From positions 132,430-196,429 of the forward strand of contig CAYVRT010000002.1 in NCBI GenBank assembly GCA_964453115.1: a stretch of DNA of 64,000 nucleotides. Reading direction: 5' to 3'. A program made the translations under genes and the position numbers. Below are positions 34,790 to 42,445 of the stretch, in pieces; position 1 is the stretch's first letter, and the number at the start of each line of letters is the position of its first letter. The notes beneath the pieces are model-generated. The model was not told the origin of the DNA, did not search any database, and saw nothing but the letters and a program-made list of their open reading frames with translations. Source of the DNA: JAIWNK01 sp964453115 (GTDB lineage Bacteria > Chloroflexota > Anaerolineae > Anaerolineales > Anaerolineaceae).

Positions 34790-35995
34790 TTATCCAGCCC
34801 ACATATCAAAAGTAAACAAAATCGCCAGAAGCCCTAATAACAAAATACTGATTATGCTCCACGCCCGATCCACAACCTCATTCCGCCCCCAACGCGCCAA
34901 CAACAAATATATCCCTGGCACTACCAACATATATCGTGCCATGCTTTGCGGAACTGCACTGAAAAACGCAATACCAATGACGCCCAGGCCAAACCATCCC
35001 AAAATAGGATAGCGACGCAACATGGACAGGCTTCCCACCACCCCAATAAGCAGGCTGCCCAACTCAATAGCATAATAAACCTTGCCCGGCAAATTATTTG
35101 ATGCAAACACCCTCAAAGCATTACTCCAAGCTGCAACCGTATCAAGAACAGCCAGAGTTTGCCGCGAGAAAAACGCCTCCTCCACGGCAAAGAAGCCTTC
35201 ACCATAGATAGAAAAACGCCACCCCAAAAAGGCCGCAACTGGAATAAGAACCCAAACAGCCCGCATCAATCCCCCCCGCCAATCACCCGCATGCGCAGCA
35301 CGCCACTGCCACCAGGCAGCCCCAAACGCCAACAAAAGCGCCACGCCCACCGGACGGGTCCAAATTGCCGCCATCGAAAGCACTGCCGCCCAGCCCCATC
35401 GCTGCCGATTCAACAGCGCCAATGCAGTAAATGCCAGGCCAACAAACACCCCCTCTGTATATACCTGCGCCAGGAAAAACCCGCTCGGAAACACCAACAA
35501 ATAAAACACCGCCCGTAGGCCCCCCACCTCACGGCACAAATCATATAAAGCCAAACACCCTGCCAATGTTCCCAGCAAGGAAACCAATACACCTGCCAAT
35601 GTTGCAGTAGCAATTGAAGTCAACCCCAAAAGCCCTAAGGGAAACATCACCACACATATCAGGAGCGAATAAAAGCCCAAAAAAGCATAATTCTGCGAAA
35701 TCTGCTCCCCATCCGGCGTTGTCACCCGCCGCATTACCGGATCTTCATACCCACCAACCGCAATGGAAAGATAATATTCCGAATCCCAGGAAACCTGCTG
35801 ATTCAAGAACGGCTCCAAAAGGTAGGGCTTGCCATTCTGGCTATTGCGCGCAGTTTCGTTAGCCGTCCAGGATAATACAGTATCAGGGCGTTTTAAGGTC
35901 ACTCGCGCCGCTGCAAGCCCCTGAAACCCCAGAATGACGACAGCCCATACCGCCCAAAGAGCCACAACCGAACGCACCCATGACTTTTTCATCAT
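34790..35995 (-). CDS. PIG-V-like (GT76-type) membrane mannosyltransferase
   Basis: A 401-residue polytopic protein. Motifs SWDSEYYLSIAVGGY in the first extracytoplasmic loop (Trp-Asp acidic pair) and FPSGFFLAQVYTEGVF in the middle match the bacterial relatives of the eukaryotic GPI mannosyltransferase PIG-V. About nine to ten membrane segments. Such bacterial proteins are presumed to use polyprenyl-phosphate mannose, acceptor unknown. It is unexpected inside a cellobiose operon, but the spacing (5 bases from the upstream gene, 26 to the downstream start) leaves little doubt that it is co-transcribed. Confidence 0.83.
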   Translation of the reverse strand: MMKKSWVRSVVALWAVWAVVILGFQGLAAARVTLKRPDTVLSWTANETARNSQNGKPYLLEPFLNQQVSWDSEYYLSIAVGGYEDPVMRRVTTPDGEQISQNYAFLGFYSLLICVVMFPLGLLGLTSIATATLAGVLVSLLGTLAGCLALYDLCREVGGLRAVFYLLVFPSGFFLAQVYTEGVFVGLAFTALALLNRQRWGWAAVLSMAAIWTRPVGVALLLAFGAAWWQWRAAHAGDWRGGLMRAVWVLIPVAAFLGWRFSIYGEGFFAVEEAFFSRQTLAVLDTVAAWSNALRVFASNNLPGKVYYAIELGSLLIGVVGSLSMLRRYPILGWFGLGVIGIAFFSAVPQSMARYMLVVPGIYLLLARWGRNEVVDRAWSIISILLLGLLAILFTFDMWAG

Positions 35996-36000
35996 CTTCC

Positions 36001-37323
36001 CTATGGGGCCGGTAATTCATACAATGTCACCGATAATGCCGGCAAAGACAGCATCGTTTCTTCCAAGAGCAGCACCTCACCAACTGGCTGCGCTGCATGG
36101 TCAACATCCAATCGCCACACCTGCGCACTACCACCATTGACCCCATGCAAGCGCAACGGATAGGTCAACTCTCCCTGTGTCAGGTTAACCACCAGAATGG
36201 TCAACGTCCCATCTGAACGCCGAGCAGCGAATACAGAAAGATCTTCTCGGTCAGAAGAAGCATAAACCAACCGATCGCCAAAGCGTTGATAGATTCGATA
36301 GACAAAATAGATGGGATACGCATCGTACTTATCCATCAATCCATATTCACCCACCAATGCAAATTGAGCCACAATGGTTGTCCCCTGCCGGATCATCCGC
36401 CCTAACGAATCGGCCCACCAAATTGCATTCGCATGTGAGTCCATGGTTGCAGGGCCGCCACTATTTGAAGCCCAGCTGGAATTAACCTCTGTCACCCCAA
36501 CTGGCAAATCGCGCCCCGTCTGTTCCCGCACCAAACGCCGCAACGCCGGAATAACCTCATCCCATTCCCGACTACTGTTTAACAACTGCTCAACGCTTGG
36601 CGCCTTACCAGCTCCACCTATCGGGAATGGATAGCGGTGTACTACCACAACATCAACCCGATCCCCATTGATTTTCAAGAACTCACTCAGCCAATCCCGG
36701 CCCTGCTTATCTTTCGGATTGCTTGCCAAATTTGCAGTGAACTGATGTGTATCAGGTCCAACCAACAAAATCCCCGGATCAACAGCCTCCATCGCATCCG
36801 CAAAAGCCCGCCACTCCTGGTTGTATCGTTCCATATCATAATCCGGATACAGGCTTGGCTCATTGCCAATACTCCAATAGCGCACCCCATATCCCTGCAC
36901 CTGATTGACATACTTCACCAAATCAGCCGCTTTTTCGGGTTCCCCCCCCCGAAGACGAACACTGATGGCAGGTTCAGCCCCCAGTTCACGACACAATGCA
37001 ATATATTGATCCACTTGCCATGTATCCAAGTCATTCAGATCACCCCAATTTCCACCCGGATAACGCAAATAGCTCAGTCTTGCATCTACAGCCAATGGAC
37101 GCGTATCGAGCGTCACGAACAGCCAGGGGCCATAATTGGTTCCATACACCAATGGGCTTACCTTGCCCAGGTCCTGCCCCGCATCCACAACCAATGCTCC
37201 CGCTTCCGGCGTAACAATTGGCGTAAATGTCGGAAGTGCTTTCGGTATAGCCGGAAGGGTTGTACAACTTGCTACCAGAAAACACAACAACACCGTTCGT
37301 AAAACCCATCGTTGCCGCATCAT
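36001..37323 (-). CDS. Lipoprotein glycoside hydrolase of clan GH-A (GH39/GH51-like)
   Basis: A 440-residue exported lipoprotein: signal peptide with lipobox LVASC (C20). The body is a (beta/alpha)8 domain with strand-4 motif YWSIGNEP (acid/base E155) and strand-7 motif GVTEVNSSW (nucleophile E279), the clan GH-A layout of beta-xylosidases and alpha-L-arabinofuranosidases. A C-terminal beta domain follows. Family assignment between GH39, GH51 and related families is uncertain. Placed outside the membrane, it could trim oligosaccharides before import. It starts in a four-base ATGA overlap with the permease gene. Confidence 0.78.
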   Translation of the reverse strand: MMRQRWVLRTVLLCFLVASCTTLPAIPKALPTFTPIVTPEAGALVVDAGQDLGKVSPLVYGTNYGPWLFVTLDTRPLAVDARLSYLRYPGGNWGDLNDLDTWQVDQYIALCRELGAEPAISVRLRGGEPEKAADLVKYVNQVQGYGVRYWSIGNEPSLYPDYDMERYNQEWRAFADAMEAVDPGILLVGPDTHQFTANLASNPKDKQGRDWLSEFLKINGDRVDVVVVHRYPFPIGGAGKAPSVEQLLNSSREWDEVIPALRRLVREQTGRDLPVGVTEVNSSWASNSGGPATMDSHANAIWWADSLGRMIRQGTTIVAQFALVGEYGLMDKYDAYPIYFVYRIYQRFGDRLVYASSDREDLSVFAARRSDGTLTILVVNLTQGELTYPLRLHGVNGGSAQVWRLDVDHAAQPVGEVLLLEETMLSLPALSVTLYELPAP

Positions 37324-38390
37324 TTTTCCACACCTGTAATCACAATCCCTTGCATAAATACTTTTTGCGCAGCAAAGAAAATGACGATCGGCAAAGCAAT
37401 AGACATCATCGCTGCAGCCATTGCCAGCCCAGGCTGCACCGCATAAATGTTATTAAACTGTGTCAAACCGACCGAAATTGTATACAGGTCTTCCTTGCCC
37501 TGCAAATACACCAACGGATTGAAGAAATCATTCCACGACCAGAAAAAGTGGAACATTGCTACTGCAGTAATCGCAGGCCAGGATTGTGGAATAATGACCG
37601 AGAGCAATACCCTGAGTGGACTTGCGCCATCTATCATTGCCGCCTCATCCAAATCCTTCGGAATGCCACGGAAATACTGTCGTAGCAAAAACACATTGTA
37701 AGCATTCGCAAAAAAATGCGGAATAATCAATGGAGCCCAGGTACCGCCCCAACCAATTGCGCGGAAGAAAATATACGTTGGAATTAGCGTCACCTGACTT
37801 GGCAAAATGATCGTCGCAATCAATACCACAAACAAGATATTGATCCCGGGAATGCGAAAACGCGAAAACCCATAGGCAACTGCGACCGATGAAAGCAAAG
37901 TGCCGATCATGCTAACCAGGGCAATAAACAACGTGTTTAGGAACAATCGCCCGAACTTAATTTGGCTCCATGCCGCCGGAAAATTAGCTAACGTTGGATC
38001 CAACCGATATACCGCCTCCAACGTTCGCCAGCGTCCCACCCAGTTAATGGTTCCTGCCTCAGGATTCTGCGGATCAATAAAATCACTGTCCTCACGACCC
38101 TTGCGCACCAAAGCCAATTCCCGTTCTCCATCTTCCATGGGTACAAGATATAGAGGATATTCCTGTCCATCATATAGATAGGTAATGGGACTGGAAGGCA
38201 AAAAATGTGAATTGGGATCCACAATTTGCTGCATGCTTTTAAACGCCGTCACCAGCATATAGCCCAATGGCAGCAAGAAAACCAAAACGACCAAACTGCC
38301 AAACAACGTCATAGTCGCTGTTGCAGTAAATTTTCGCATTGCTCGCTGCGGCGAAACGAACTTCTTCGATGTTTTTTTCTGTGTATCCAT
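37320..38390 (-). CDS. Sugar ABC transporter permease (MalG/CebG type)
   Basis: A 356-residue permease of the carbohydrate uptake type (CUT1). The EAA loop, which docks on the ATPase, reads EAAMIDGASPLRVLLSVIIP. Six membrane helices. The segment between helix 1 and helix 2 is about 60-80 residues longer than usual and hydrophilic (residues about 55-130), which is odd for MalG-like proteins but is seen in some Chloroflexota and Actinobacteria members. Partner of the permease immediately upstream; no ATPase gene is present. Confidence 0.92.
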   Translation of the reverse strand: MDTQKKTSKKFVSPQRAMRKFTATATMTLFGSLVVLVFLLPLGYMLVTAFKSMQQIVDPNSHFLPSSPITYLYDGQEYPLYLVPMEDGERELALVRKGREDSDFIDPQNPEAGTINWVGRWRTLEAVYRLDPTLANFPAAWSQIKFGRLFLNTLFIALVSMIGTLLSSVAVAYGFSRFRIPGINILFVVLIATIILPSQVTLIPTYIFFRAIGWGGTWAPLIIPHFFANAYNVFLLRQYFRGIPKDLDEAAMIDGASPLRVLLSVIIPQSWPAITAVAMFHFFWSWNDFFNPLVYLQGKEDLYTISVGLTQFNNIYAVQPGLAMAAAMMSIALPIVIFFAAQKVFMQGIVITGVEK

Positions 38391-38392
38391 GG

Positions 38393-39340
38393 TTACTCAT
38401 TACCTCCCGCGTAATAAACCCAGCGATTGGATGTAACAAACAACAGAACCGTCAGCGCCAAAACAACAACAAACATCACCCAGGCTAATGTACACCCATA
38501 CCCCATATCCAGAAAAGAAAATGCTGTTTTGTACAGGTAAAGATTGAAAAACATGGTCGCCCCATTCGGGTCTCCTCGCCCATTACTAATAATGTAAGCC
38601 TGTGTAAAATACTGGAACGAACCAATTAAAGCCAACACCAGGTTATAGAAAATTACCGGCGAAATCATTGGCACTGTAATGTTGAAGAAACTGCGCACCG
38701 GCCCCGCACCATCTACCTTGGCTGCTTCATACAATTCACTTGGCACATTTTGCAGCCCTGCCAAAAGCGTCAACATGGTATTACCAATCCCCCAAAAGCC
38801 CATAATCGTCAATGCTGGCAAAACCCAGTTCTCATCCTGAAACCAACGTGGCCCATCCACCCCTAATAACCATTTAAGAAACACGTTCAACCAACCAGAC
38901 TCGCTGTTCAAAATCCCTCCCCACACCATCACACCCACCACAACCGGGATCATATAGGGCATGTAAAACAGCGTCCGAAAAATATTTTTACCAAGCAAAT
39001 GTTCGGAATTGACCAGCACCGCCGCAGCCAAAGGCAAAATGATGCTGAATGGGACTGAGATTAAAGCAAACCGCAGAGTTACCATTGCAGCATTCAATAC
39101 CTGCGGGTCTTTAAATAACCGAGTATAGTTACTGATTCCAATCCAGCGCATTGCCTGCGGGTCAATCGGGTTGTAATTGGTGAAAGAAAATAGCAGCGAA
39201 GCCACCATTGGCACCAATGTAAACACCAAAAACCCCAAAATCCACGGGCTGAGAAAAAACAACCCCCAACGCAGCTCACGCCGATGCAATCGCCCACCAC
39301 GCGCCTTCCCAAGACTCATACTTCTGCCAATTGCCGCCAT
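38393..39340 (-). CDS. Sugar ABC transporter permease (MalF/CebF type)
   Basis: 315 residues from the ATG at 39340, which has AGAGGAG nine bases upstream; the open frame begins at 39367. Six membrane helices after a basic N-terminus; EAA-type loop ELYEAAKVDGAGPVRSFFNIT-like segment in the C-terminal half. Forms the membrane channel together with the next gene's product. A stem-loop separates it from the binding-protein gene upstream. Confidence 0.92.
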   Translation of the reverse strand: MAAIGRSMSLGKARGGRLHRRELRWGLFFLSPWILGFLVFTLVPMVASLLFSFTNYNPIDPQAMRWIGISNYTRLFKDPQVLNAAMVTLRFALISVPFSIILPLAAAVLVNSEHLLGKNIFRTLFYMPYMIPVVVGVMVWGGILNSESGWLNVFLKWLLGVDGPRWFQDENWVLPALTIMGFWGIGNTMLTLLAGLQNVPSELYEAAKVDGAGPVRSFFNITVPMISPVIFYNLVLALIGSFQYFTQAYIISNGRGDPNGATMFFNLYLYKTAFSFLDMGYGCTLAWVMFVVVLALTVLLFVTSNRWVYYAGGNE

Positions 39341-39368
39341 CGTCACACGCTCCTCTTTTGAATGCAAT

Positions 39369-39401
39369 GGCCTGACAGGCCTCGCCTAGACCTGTCAGGC
39401 C
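39369..39401 (-). repeat. Intercistronic inverted repeat between binding-protein and permease genes
   Basis: A perfect 11-bp inverted repeat, GGCCTGACAGG (39369-39379) and its complement at 39391-39401, with an 11-base loop. On the mRNA strand there is no long U tract, so it looks like an mRNA-stabilising or attenuating stem-loop rather than a full terminator. That would fit a higher need for binding protein than permease. Confidence 0.6.
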
Positions 39402-39436
39402 TTGTCTTACACTTCTATTGACTTACAGCAACAGGA

Positions 39437-40891
39437 TTATTTCTCCTTGAAAATCCCATCCAACTCAGCCAGGAACTCGCCATAACGCTTTTCCAGGTCA
39501 AGATCGGGATTGCTGCGCAGATCACTACCAAGTTTAGCAAATGCATCGCTCGCCTTGGCATAGTTCGGGATATACAGCTCGTGATTGGGAACATCCATGT
39601 AGGGAATGCTATCCAGGAACACCTGCCAGTTAATCTTATTGGGAGCAAACTTCTCATCCAACGAGGTGAAGAAGTCGGCCTGCTGACTCTTGCGCGCCGG
39701 CAAACCGCCATAAATGGCATACAAATCCGCCGAACCTTCGCCCAGCATATAGGTATAAACCTTGAAAGCTTCTTCTGGATGCTTGCTGCCGGTCATGATG
39801 GCAAATGTATCGCCATGCATCTTCGATGTGATTACCCCGTTGTAGGAAGGCATCACAGCCACATCCCAGGACTTGACGACCAATGGGTCAATGCAGCAGG
39901 TATACCACAGATGCGTGGTAGCCATTCCAACCTTACCAGAACCAAAGGCATTGCCTTTCATCATATCGCTATCCAGCGCAGCCTGGCTGGGGATGAATGG
40001 CTGATCACCCCAAATACCATCATAGTACCAATCCCAAGCCAATTTCCATTCCTCAGAAATCACTGCGTTTTTGCTGCCATCCACCGGCAACGTTGCACCA
40101 AAGAGGGTGCCAATCGCTCGCGGGCTGTCTGTCCATTGCGGCACATAACCATACTGCACAATCTGAGTTGCATCAAAATCAGGGCTGGTTGCATCATTGC
40201 CATTGGCGTCCACAGTCAGCAATTTTGCCAGTTTGGTCATAGTCTCAAACGTCCACTCTTCCTCAGTGCCATCCGACCACTTATACTTCTCACCATACTT
40301 CTGGGGTGGATAGGCCAGGCCAGCTTCATCAAAAGCCTCTTTATTAAAGAACAAGGCTTCAGGGAAGATGGCAAAAGGCAGACCAACCAGCTTGCCCTCA
40401 TCCTTATAGAAGTCAAGGAAAGCAGCATCAATATCGCTGGTATCGTAATTTGTCGCCTTAATCAAGGGTTCCAGGTCAAGAAAAGCACCCGGGAAAGCAG
40501 CACGTCCAGACGTTCCAACGGGGCCCACAATATCAGGCGCATTGTCAGCCGCAATCTGAGCCGTTAGGTTATCGCGAGCATATTTATTGTCAACAATGAT
40601 CGGGATTAGTTGAATTTCATCCTGTGAAGCATTGAATTTATCGCAAAATTCTTTTTCCAGCGGGATTTGCGCCGGCTGCGATCCAGCACCCAAACCAATA
40701 TACCAGTAAATTTGCACCCGGTCTTTCATTGGTTCGGGGGTAGTCTCAACAACTTTTTCAACTTCCACCGTCTTGACAACTTCCACTTCAACGGTTTTTT
40801 CCACAACCTGGGGTGTTGGGGTAGCACAGGCAGCAAGCACCATACTCAAAACCACCAGCACTGCAAACACAACAGCAAACTTCTTAGACAT
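39437..40891 (-). CDS. Sugar ABC transporter solute-binding lipoprotein
   Basis: 484 residues from the ATG at 40891 (AGGAG nine bases upstream). Signal peptide with lipobox LAAC, then a Val/Glu/Lys-rich linker (PQVVEKTVEVEVVKTVEVEK) of the kind seen in Chloroflexota binding proteins. The mature part is a family 1 solute-binding protein with DEAGLAYPPQKYGEKYKWSD and aromatic residues suitable for sugar stacking. Role: captures an oligosaccharide, likely cellobiose or cello-oligosaccharides by context, for the two permeases. Confidence 0.92.
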   Translation of the reverse strand: MSKKFAVVFAVLVVLSMVLAACATPTPQVVEKTVEVEVVKTVEVEKVVETTPEPMKDRVQIYWYIGLGAGSQPAQIPLEKEFCDKFNASQDEIQLIPIIVDNKYARDNLTAQIAADNAPDIVGPVGTSGRAAFPGAFLDLEPLIKATNYDTSDIDAAFLDFYKDEGKLVGLPFAIFPEALFFNKEAFDEAGLAYPPQKYGEKYKWSDGTEEEWTFETMTKLAKLLTVDANGNDATSPDFDATQIVQYGYVPQWTDSPRAIGTLFGATLPVDGSKNAVISEEWKLAWDWYYDGIWGDQPFIPSQAALDSDMMKGNAFGSGKVGMATTHLWYTCCIDPLVVKSWDVAVMPSYNGVITSKMHGDTFAIMTGSKHPEEAFKVYTYMLGEGSADLYAIYGGLPARKSQQADFFTSLDEKFAPNKINWQVFLDSIPYMDVPNHELYIPNYAKASDAFAKLGSDLRSNPDLDLEKRYGEFLAELDGIFKEK

Positions 40892-40999
40892 GGCAGATTT
40901 CTCCTTCTCGCCTTTCCAAAATAGAGTTTTGAGAGAACACACACAAGAAACACACAAAACAGTTAGGTTGCACAAAACAGTACCCCGATAGACCTCCTT

Positions 41000-42022
41000 T
41001 TAAGATTTGCTAACAGCTGAACGGCAAGACTCTCGAATTACCATCTCAGTCGGCAAAATGATTCGATGTGGCCCAGAACCAGGCTGTTCAATCAGGCCAA
41101 TCAACGTCTCGGTCGCCACCGCACCAACCTTGAGAGTAGGCTGGCGCACCGTCGTAATCGGCGGATTGGTGCGCGCCACAAATGGCATATCGTCATAGCC
41201 AACCAGCCCCATGTCCTGAGGCACCTTCAAACCTGCTTCCTGAATGGCTCGCAAAGCACCCAAAGCCATAGCATCACTGGCTGCAAAAACCGCATCAGGG
41301 CGCAGCGGCAATAAACGCTGCATCGCCGCGTACCCACCCTCTTCACTAAAGTCTCCATCCACAATCAAACGAGCATCCATGGCAACCCCCCAAAATCGCA
41401 GCGCCGCATGATACCCCTCCAAACGATCTATACCAGCAATCATATTTTGCGGCCCCGTAATGGTCGCAACCCGACGATAGCCCATGCGCAGCAGATAAGA
41501 AACGATCTCTCGCGCGCTATTCGTATTGTCAACATCCACATAGTTAACCTGGTTATTGGAAGGATGGCGACCAATCAGAATAAATGGTAGTTCTGCCTGA
41601 GCCAGCGCCTCAAGAATAGGATCATCTGTCATCATTGAAGAAAGAATCACACCATCAATCAAACGATTATTCAGAATATTGCCAATCGTGCGTCGCTCAT
41701 ACTCGGGCTCAGCAATCCACAGCATCACCGAATAGTTCAAAGCATTACAAGCGCTTGAAACCCCCTGAATCAAGAGTGGAAAATATGGATCAGTAAAAAT
41801 ACGCCCCACCCCCATGGGAATAACCAGCCCCAACACATGGGAGCGCCCCCCTGCCAGGCTACGCGCAGCCGCATTTGGCTGATAGTCCAGTTGCTTGATA
41901 ACCAGTTCAACCCTGGCACGAGTATCCGGACTAACACGCGGGTCATGGTTAATCACTCTCGAAACCGTTGAGCGTGAGACTCCGCTTTTTTGGGCAATTT
42001 GTTCGAGGTTAAGACGTACCAT
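41000..42022 (-). CDS. LacI-family transcriptional repressor, CebR/CelR-like by operator
   Basis: A 340-residue LacI-family repressor: helix-turn-helix at the N-terminus (LNLEQIAQKSGVSRSTVSRV), hinge helix ending NAAARSLAGG, then a periplasmic-binding-protein-like effector domain. GAGGAT precedes the ATG by six bases. Two perfect palindromes TGGGAGCGCTCCCA lie in its own promoter and leader (42133-42146, 42040-42053). That sequence is the published operator of Streptomyces CebR and Thermobifida CelR, which are released by cellobiose. Together with the downstream GH94 and GH1 genes this points to cellobiose-induced control of the whole operon. The 109 bases to the binding-protein gene show no terminator. 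Confidence 0.93.
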   Translation of the reverse strand: MVRLNLEQIAQKSGVSRSTVSRVINHDPRVSPDTRARVELVIKQLDYQPNAAARSLAGGRSHVLGLVIPMGVGRIFTDPYFPLLIQGVSSACNALNYSVMLWIAEPEYERRTIGNILNNRLIDGVILSSMMTDDPILEALAQAELPFILIGRHPSNNQVNYVDVDNTNSAREIVSYLLRMGYRRVATITGPQNMIAGIDRLEGYHAALRFWGVAMDARLIVDGDFSEEGGYAAMQRLLPLRPDAVFAASDAMALGALRAIQEAGLKVPQDMGLVGYDDMPFVARTNPPITTVRQPTLKVGAVATETLIGLIEQPGSGPHRIILPTEMVIRESCRSAVSKS

Positions 42023-42039
42023 GAATGATCCTCATCGTT

Positions 42040-42053
42040 TGGGAGCGCTCCCA
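42040..42053. promoter_or_regulatory. CebR/CelR-type operator, proximal copy
   Basis: A perfect 14-bp palindrome TGGGAGCGCTCCCA, 18 bases upstream of the repressor's ATG and about 100 bases downstream of the predicted transcription start. A repressor bound here would act as a roadblock or, with the distal copy 93 bp away, form a loop. Confidence 0.85.
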
Positions 42054-42132
42054 GGCGCTCTCCAAAAAACGCTGCAAAAAGCAGCAAAAAAAGAAGAAAA
42101 AAGGCTTTGTTTCCGTTATTTTATTGCGCTTA

Positions 42133-42146
42133 TGGGAGCGCTCCCA
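42133..42146. promoter_or_regulatory. CebR/CelR-type operator, distal copy at the transcription start
   Basis: A second perfect TGGGAGCGCTCCCA, about +4 to +17 relative to the predicted start of the repressor promoter, the classic place for steric repression. The centre-to-centre distance to the other copy is 93 bp, close to nine helical turns. Confidence 0.88.
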
Positions 42147-42155
42147 AGCATGTTT

Positions 42156-42184
42156 ATCATACAACTTTCTTTTACTCCTGTCAA
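42156..42184 (-). promoter_or_regulatory. Promoter of the LacI-headed cello-oligosaccharide operon
   Basis: On the minus strand, consensus TTGACA (42179-42184) and TATGAT (42156-42161) with a 17-base spacer. Start near 42149, leader of about 127 bases. The best sigma70-type promoter in the window and the only strong one seen for the 14 kb of co-directional genes downstream. Confidence 0.8.
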
Positions 42185-42240
42185 GCCCCTGCAACACCAA
42201 TCTACTGCTAAATTGTTACAAAATTGCGCCCTATTTTTTA

Positions 42241-42269
42241 TCGACAAAAATCGTTTTCTTTGCTATACT
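42241..42269 (+). promoter_or_regulatory. Promoter of the candidate small RNA
   Basis: TCGACA (42241-42246, five of six to consensus) and TATACT (42264-42269) with a 17-base spacer, on the plus strand. It is divergent from the LacI promoter. Start predicted near 42276, exactly where the closing stem of the candidate RNA begins. Confidence 0.65.
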
Positions 42270-42275
42270 ATGTTC

Positions 42276-42420
42276 GTTCCCCTGCTCTATCCGTGACGAA
42301 CGCGAAGGAGCTAGCCCCCCTAAAGCACACCCCGTGGCAACGCCTTGACGATAGAGCAGGGAACCTTCTTAAATCTCAAACGGCTATCCTCGTTCTCTGG
42401 ATAGCCGTTCCGCTTCTCTT
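42276..42420 (+). ncRNA. Candidate non-coding RNA of about 145 nt, class unknown
   Basis: The predicted transcript begins with GTTCCCCTGCTCTATC (42276-42291), which pairs with GATAGAGCAGGGAAC (42350-42364): 15 pairs with a single bulged C, closing a domain of 58 bases. A terminator hairpin follows (42379-42409) and then CCGCTTCTCTTTTCC. No gene lies downstream on this strand (the next one is on the minus strand), so it is not an ordinary leader. The enclosed sequence has a small GGC-AAC-GCC hairpin and GGAGCTAGCC. I compared it by eye with 6S, SRP, tmRNA, RNase P and common riboswitch cores and saw no match. The rest of the 42023-42445 gap holds the LacI promoter and operators. Confidence 0.55.
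42379..42409 (+). terminator. Terminator hairpin of the candidate small RNA
   Basis: A perfect 11-bp stem, AACGGCTATCC (42379-42389) with its complement at 42399-42409, loop of nine bases, followed by a pyrimidine-rich CCGCTTCTCTTTTCC. It may also help end the convergent minus-strand gene, though no U tract is seen on that side. Confidence 0.6.
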
Positions 42421-42445
42421 TTCCTACCCAAACTTCCACTCCACA

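Noticed and set aside
41747..41757. AAGCGCTT palindrome inside the lacI coding sequence as a third operator
   Set aside because: Only the central GCGC core is shared with TGGGAGCGCTCCCA and the flanks do not match.
42276..42364. Known riboswitch, 6S RNA, SRP RNA or ribozyme at the candidate small-RNA site
   Set aside because: No conserved core of these classes could be found by eye on either strand; reported as class unknown instead.
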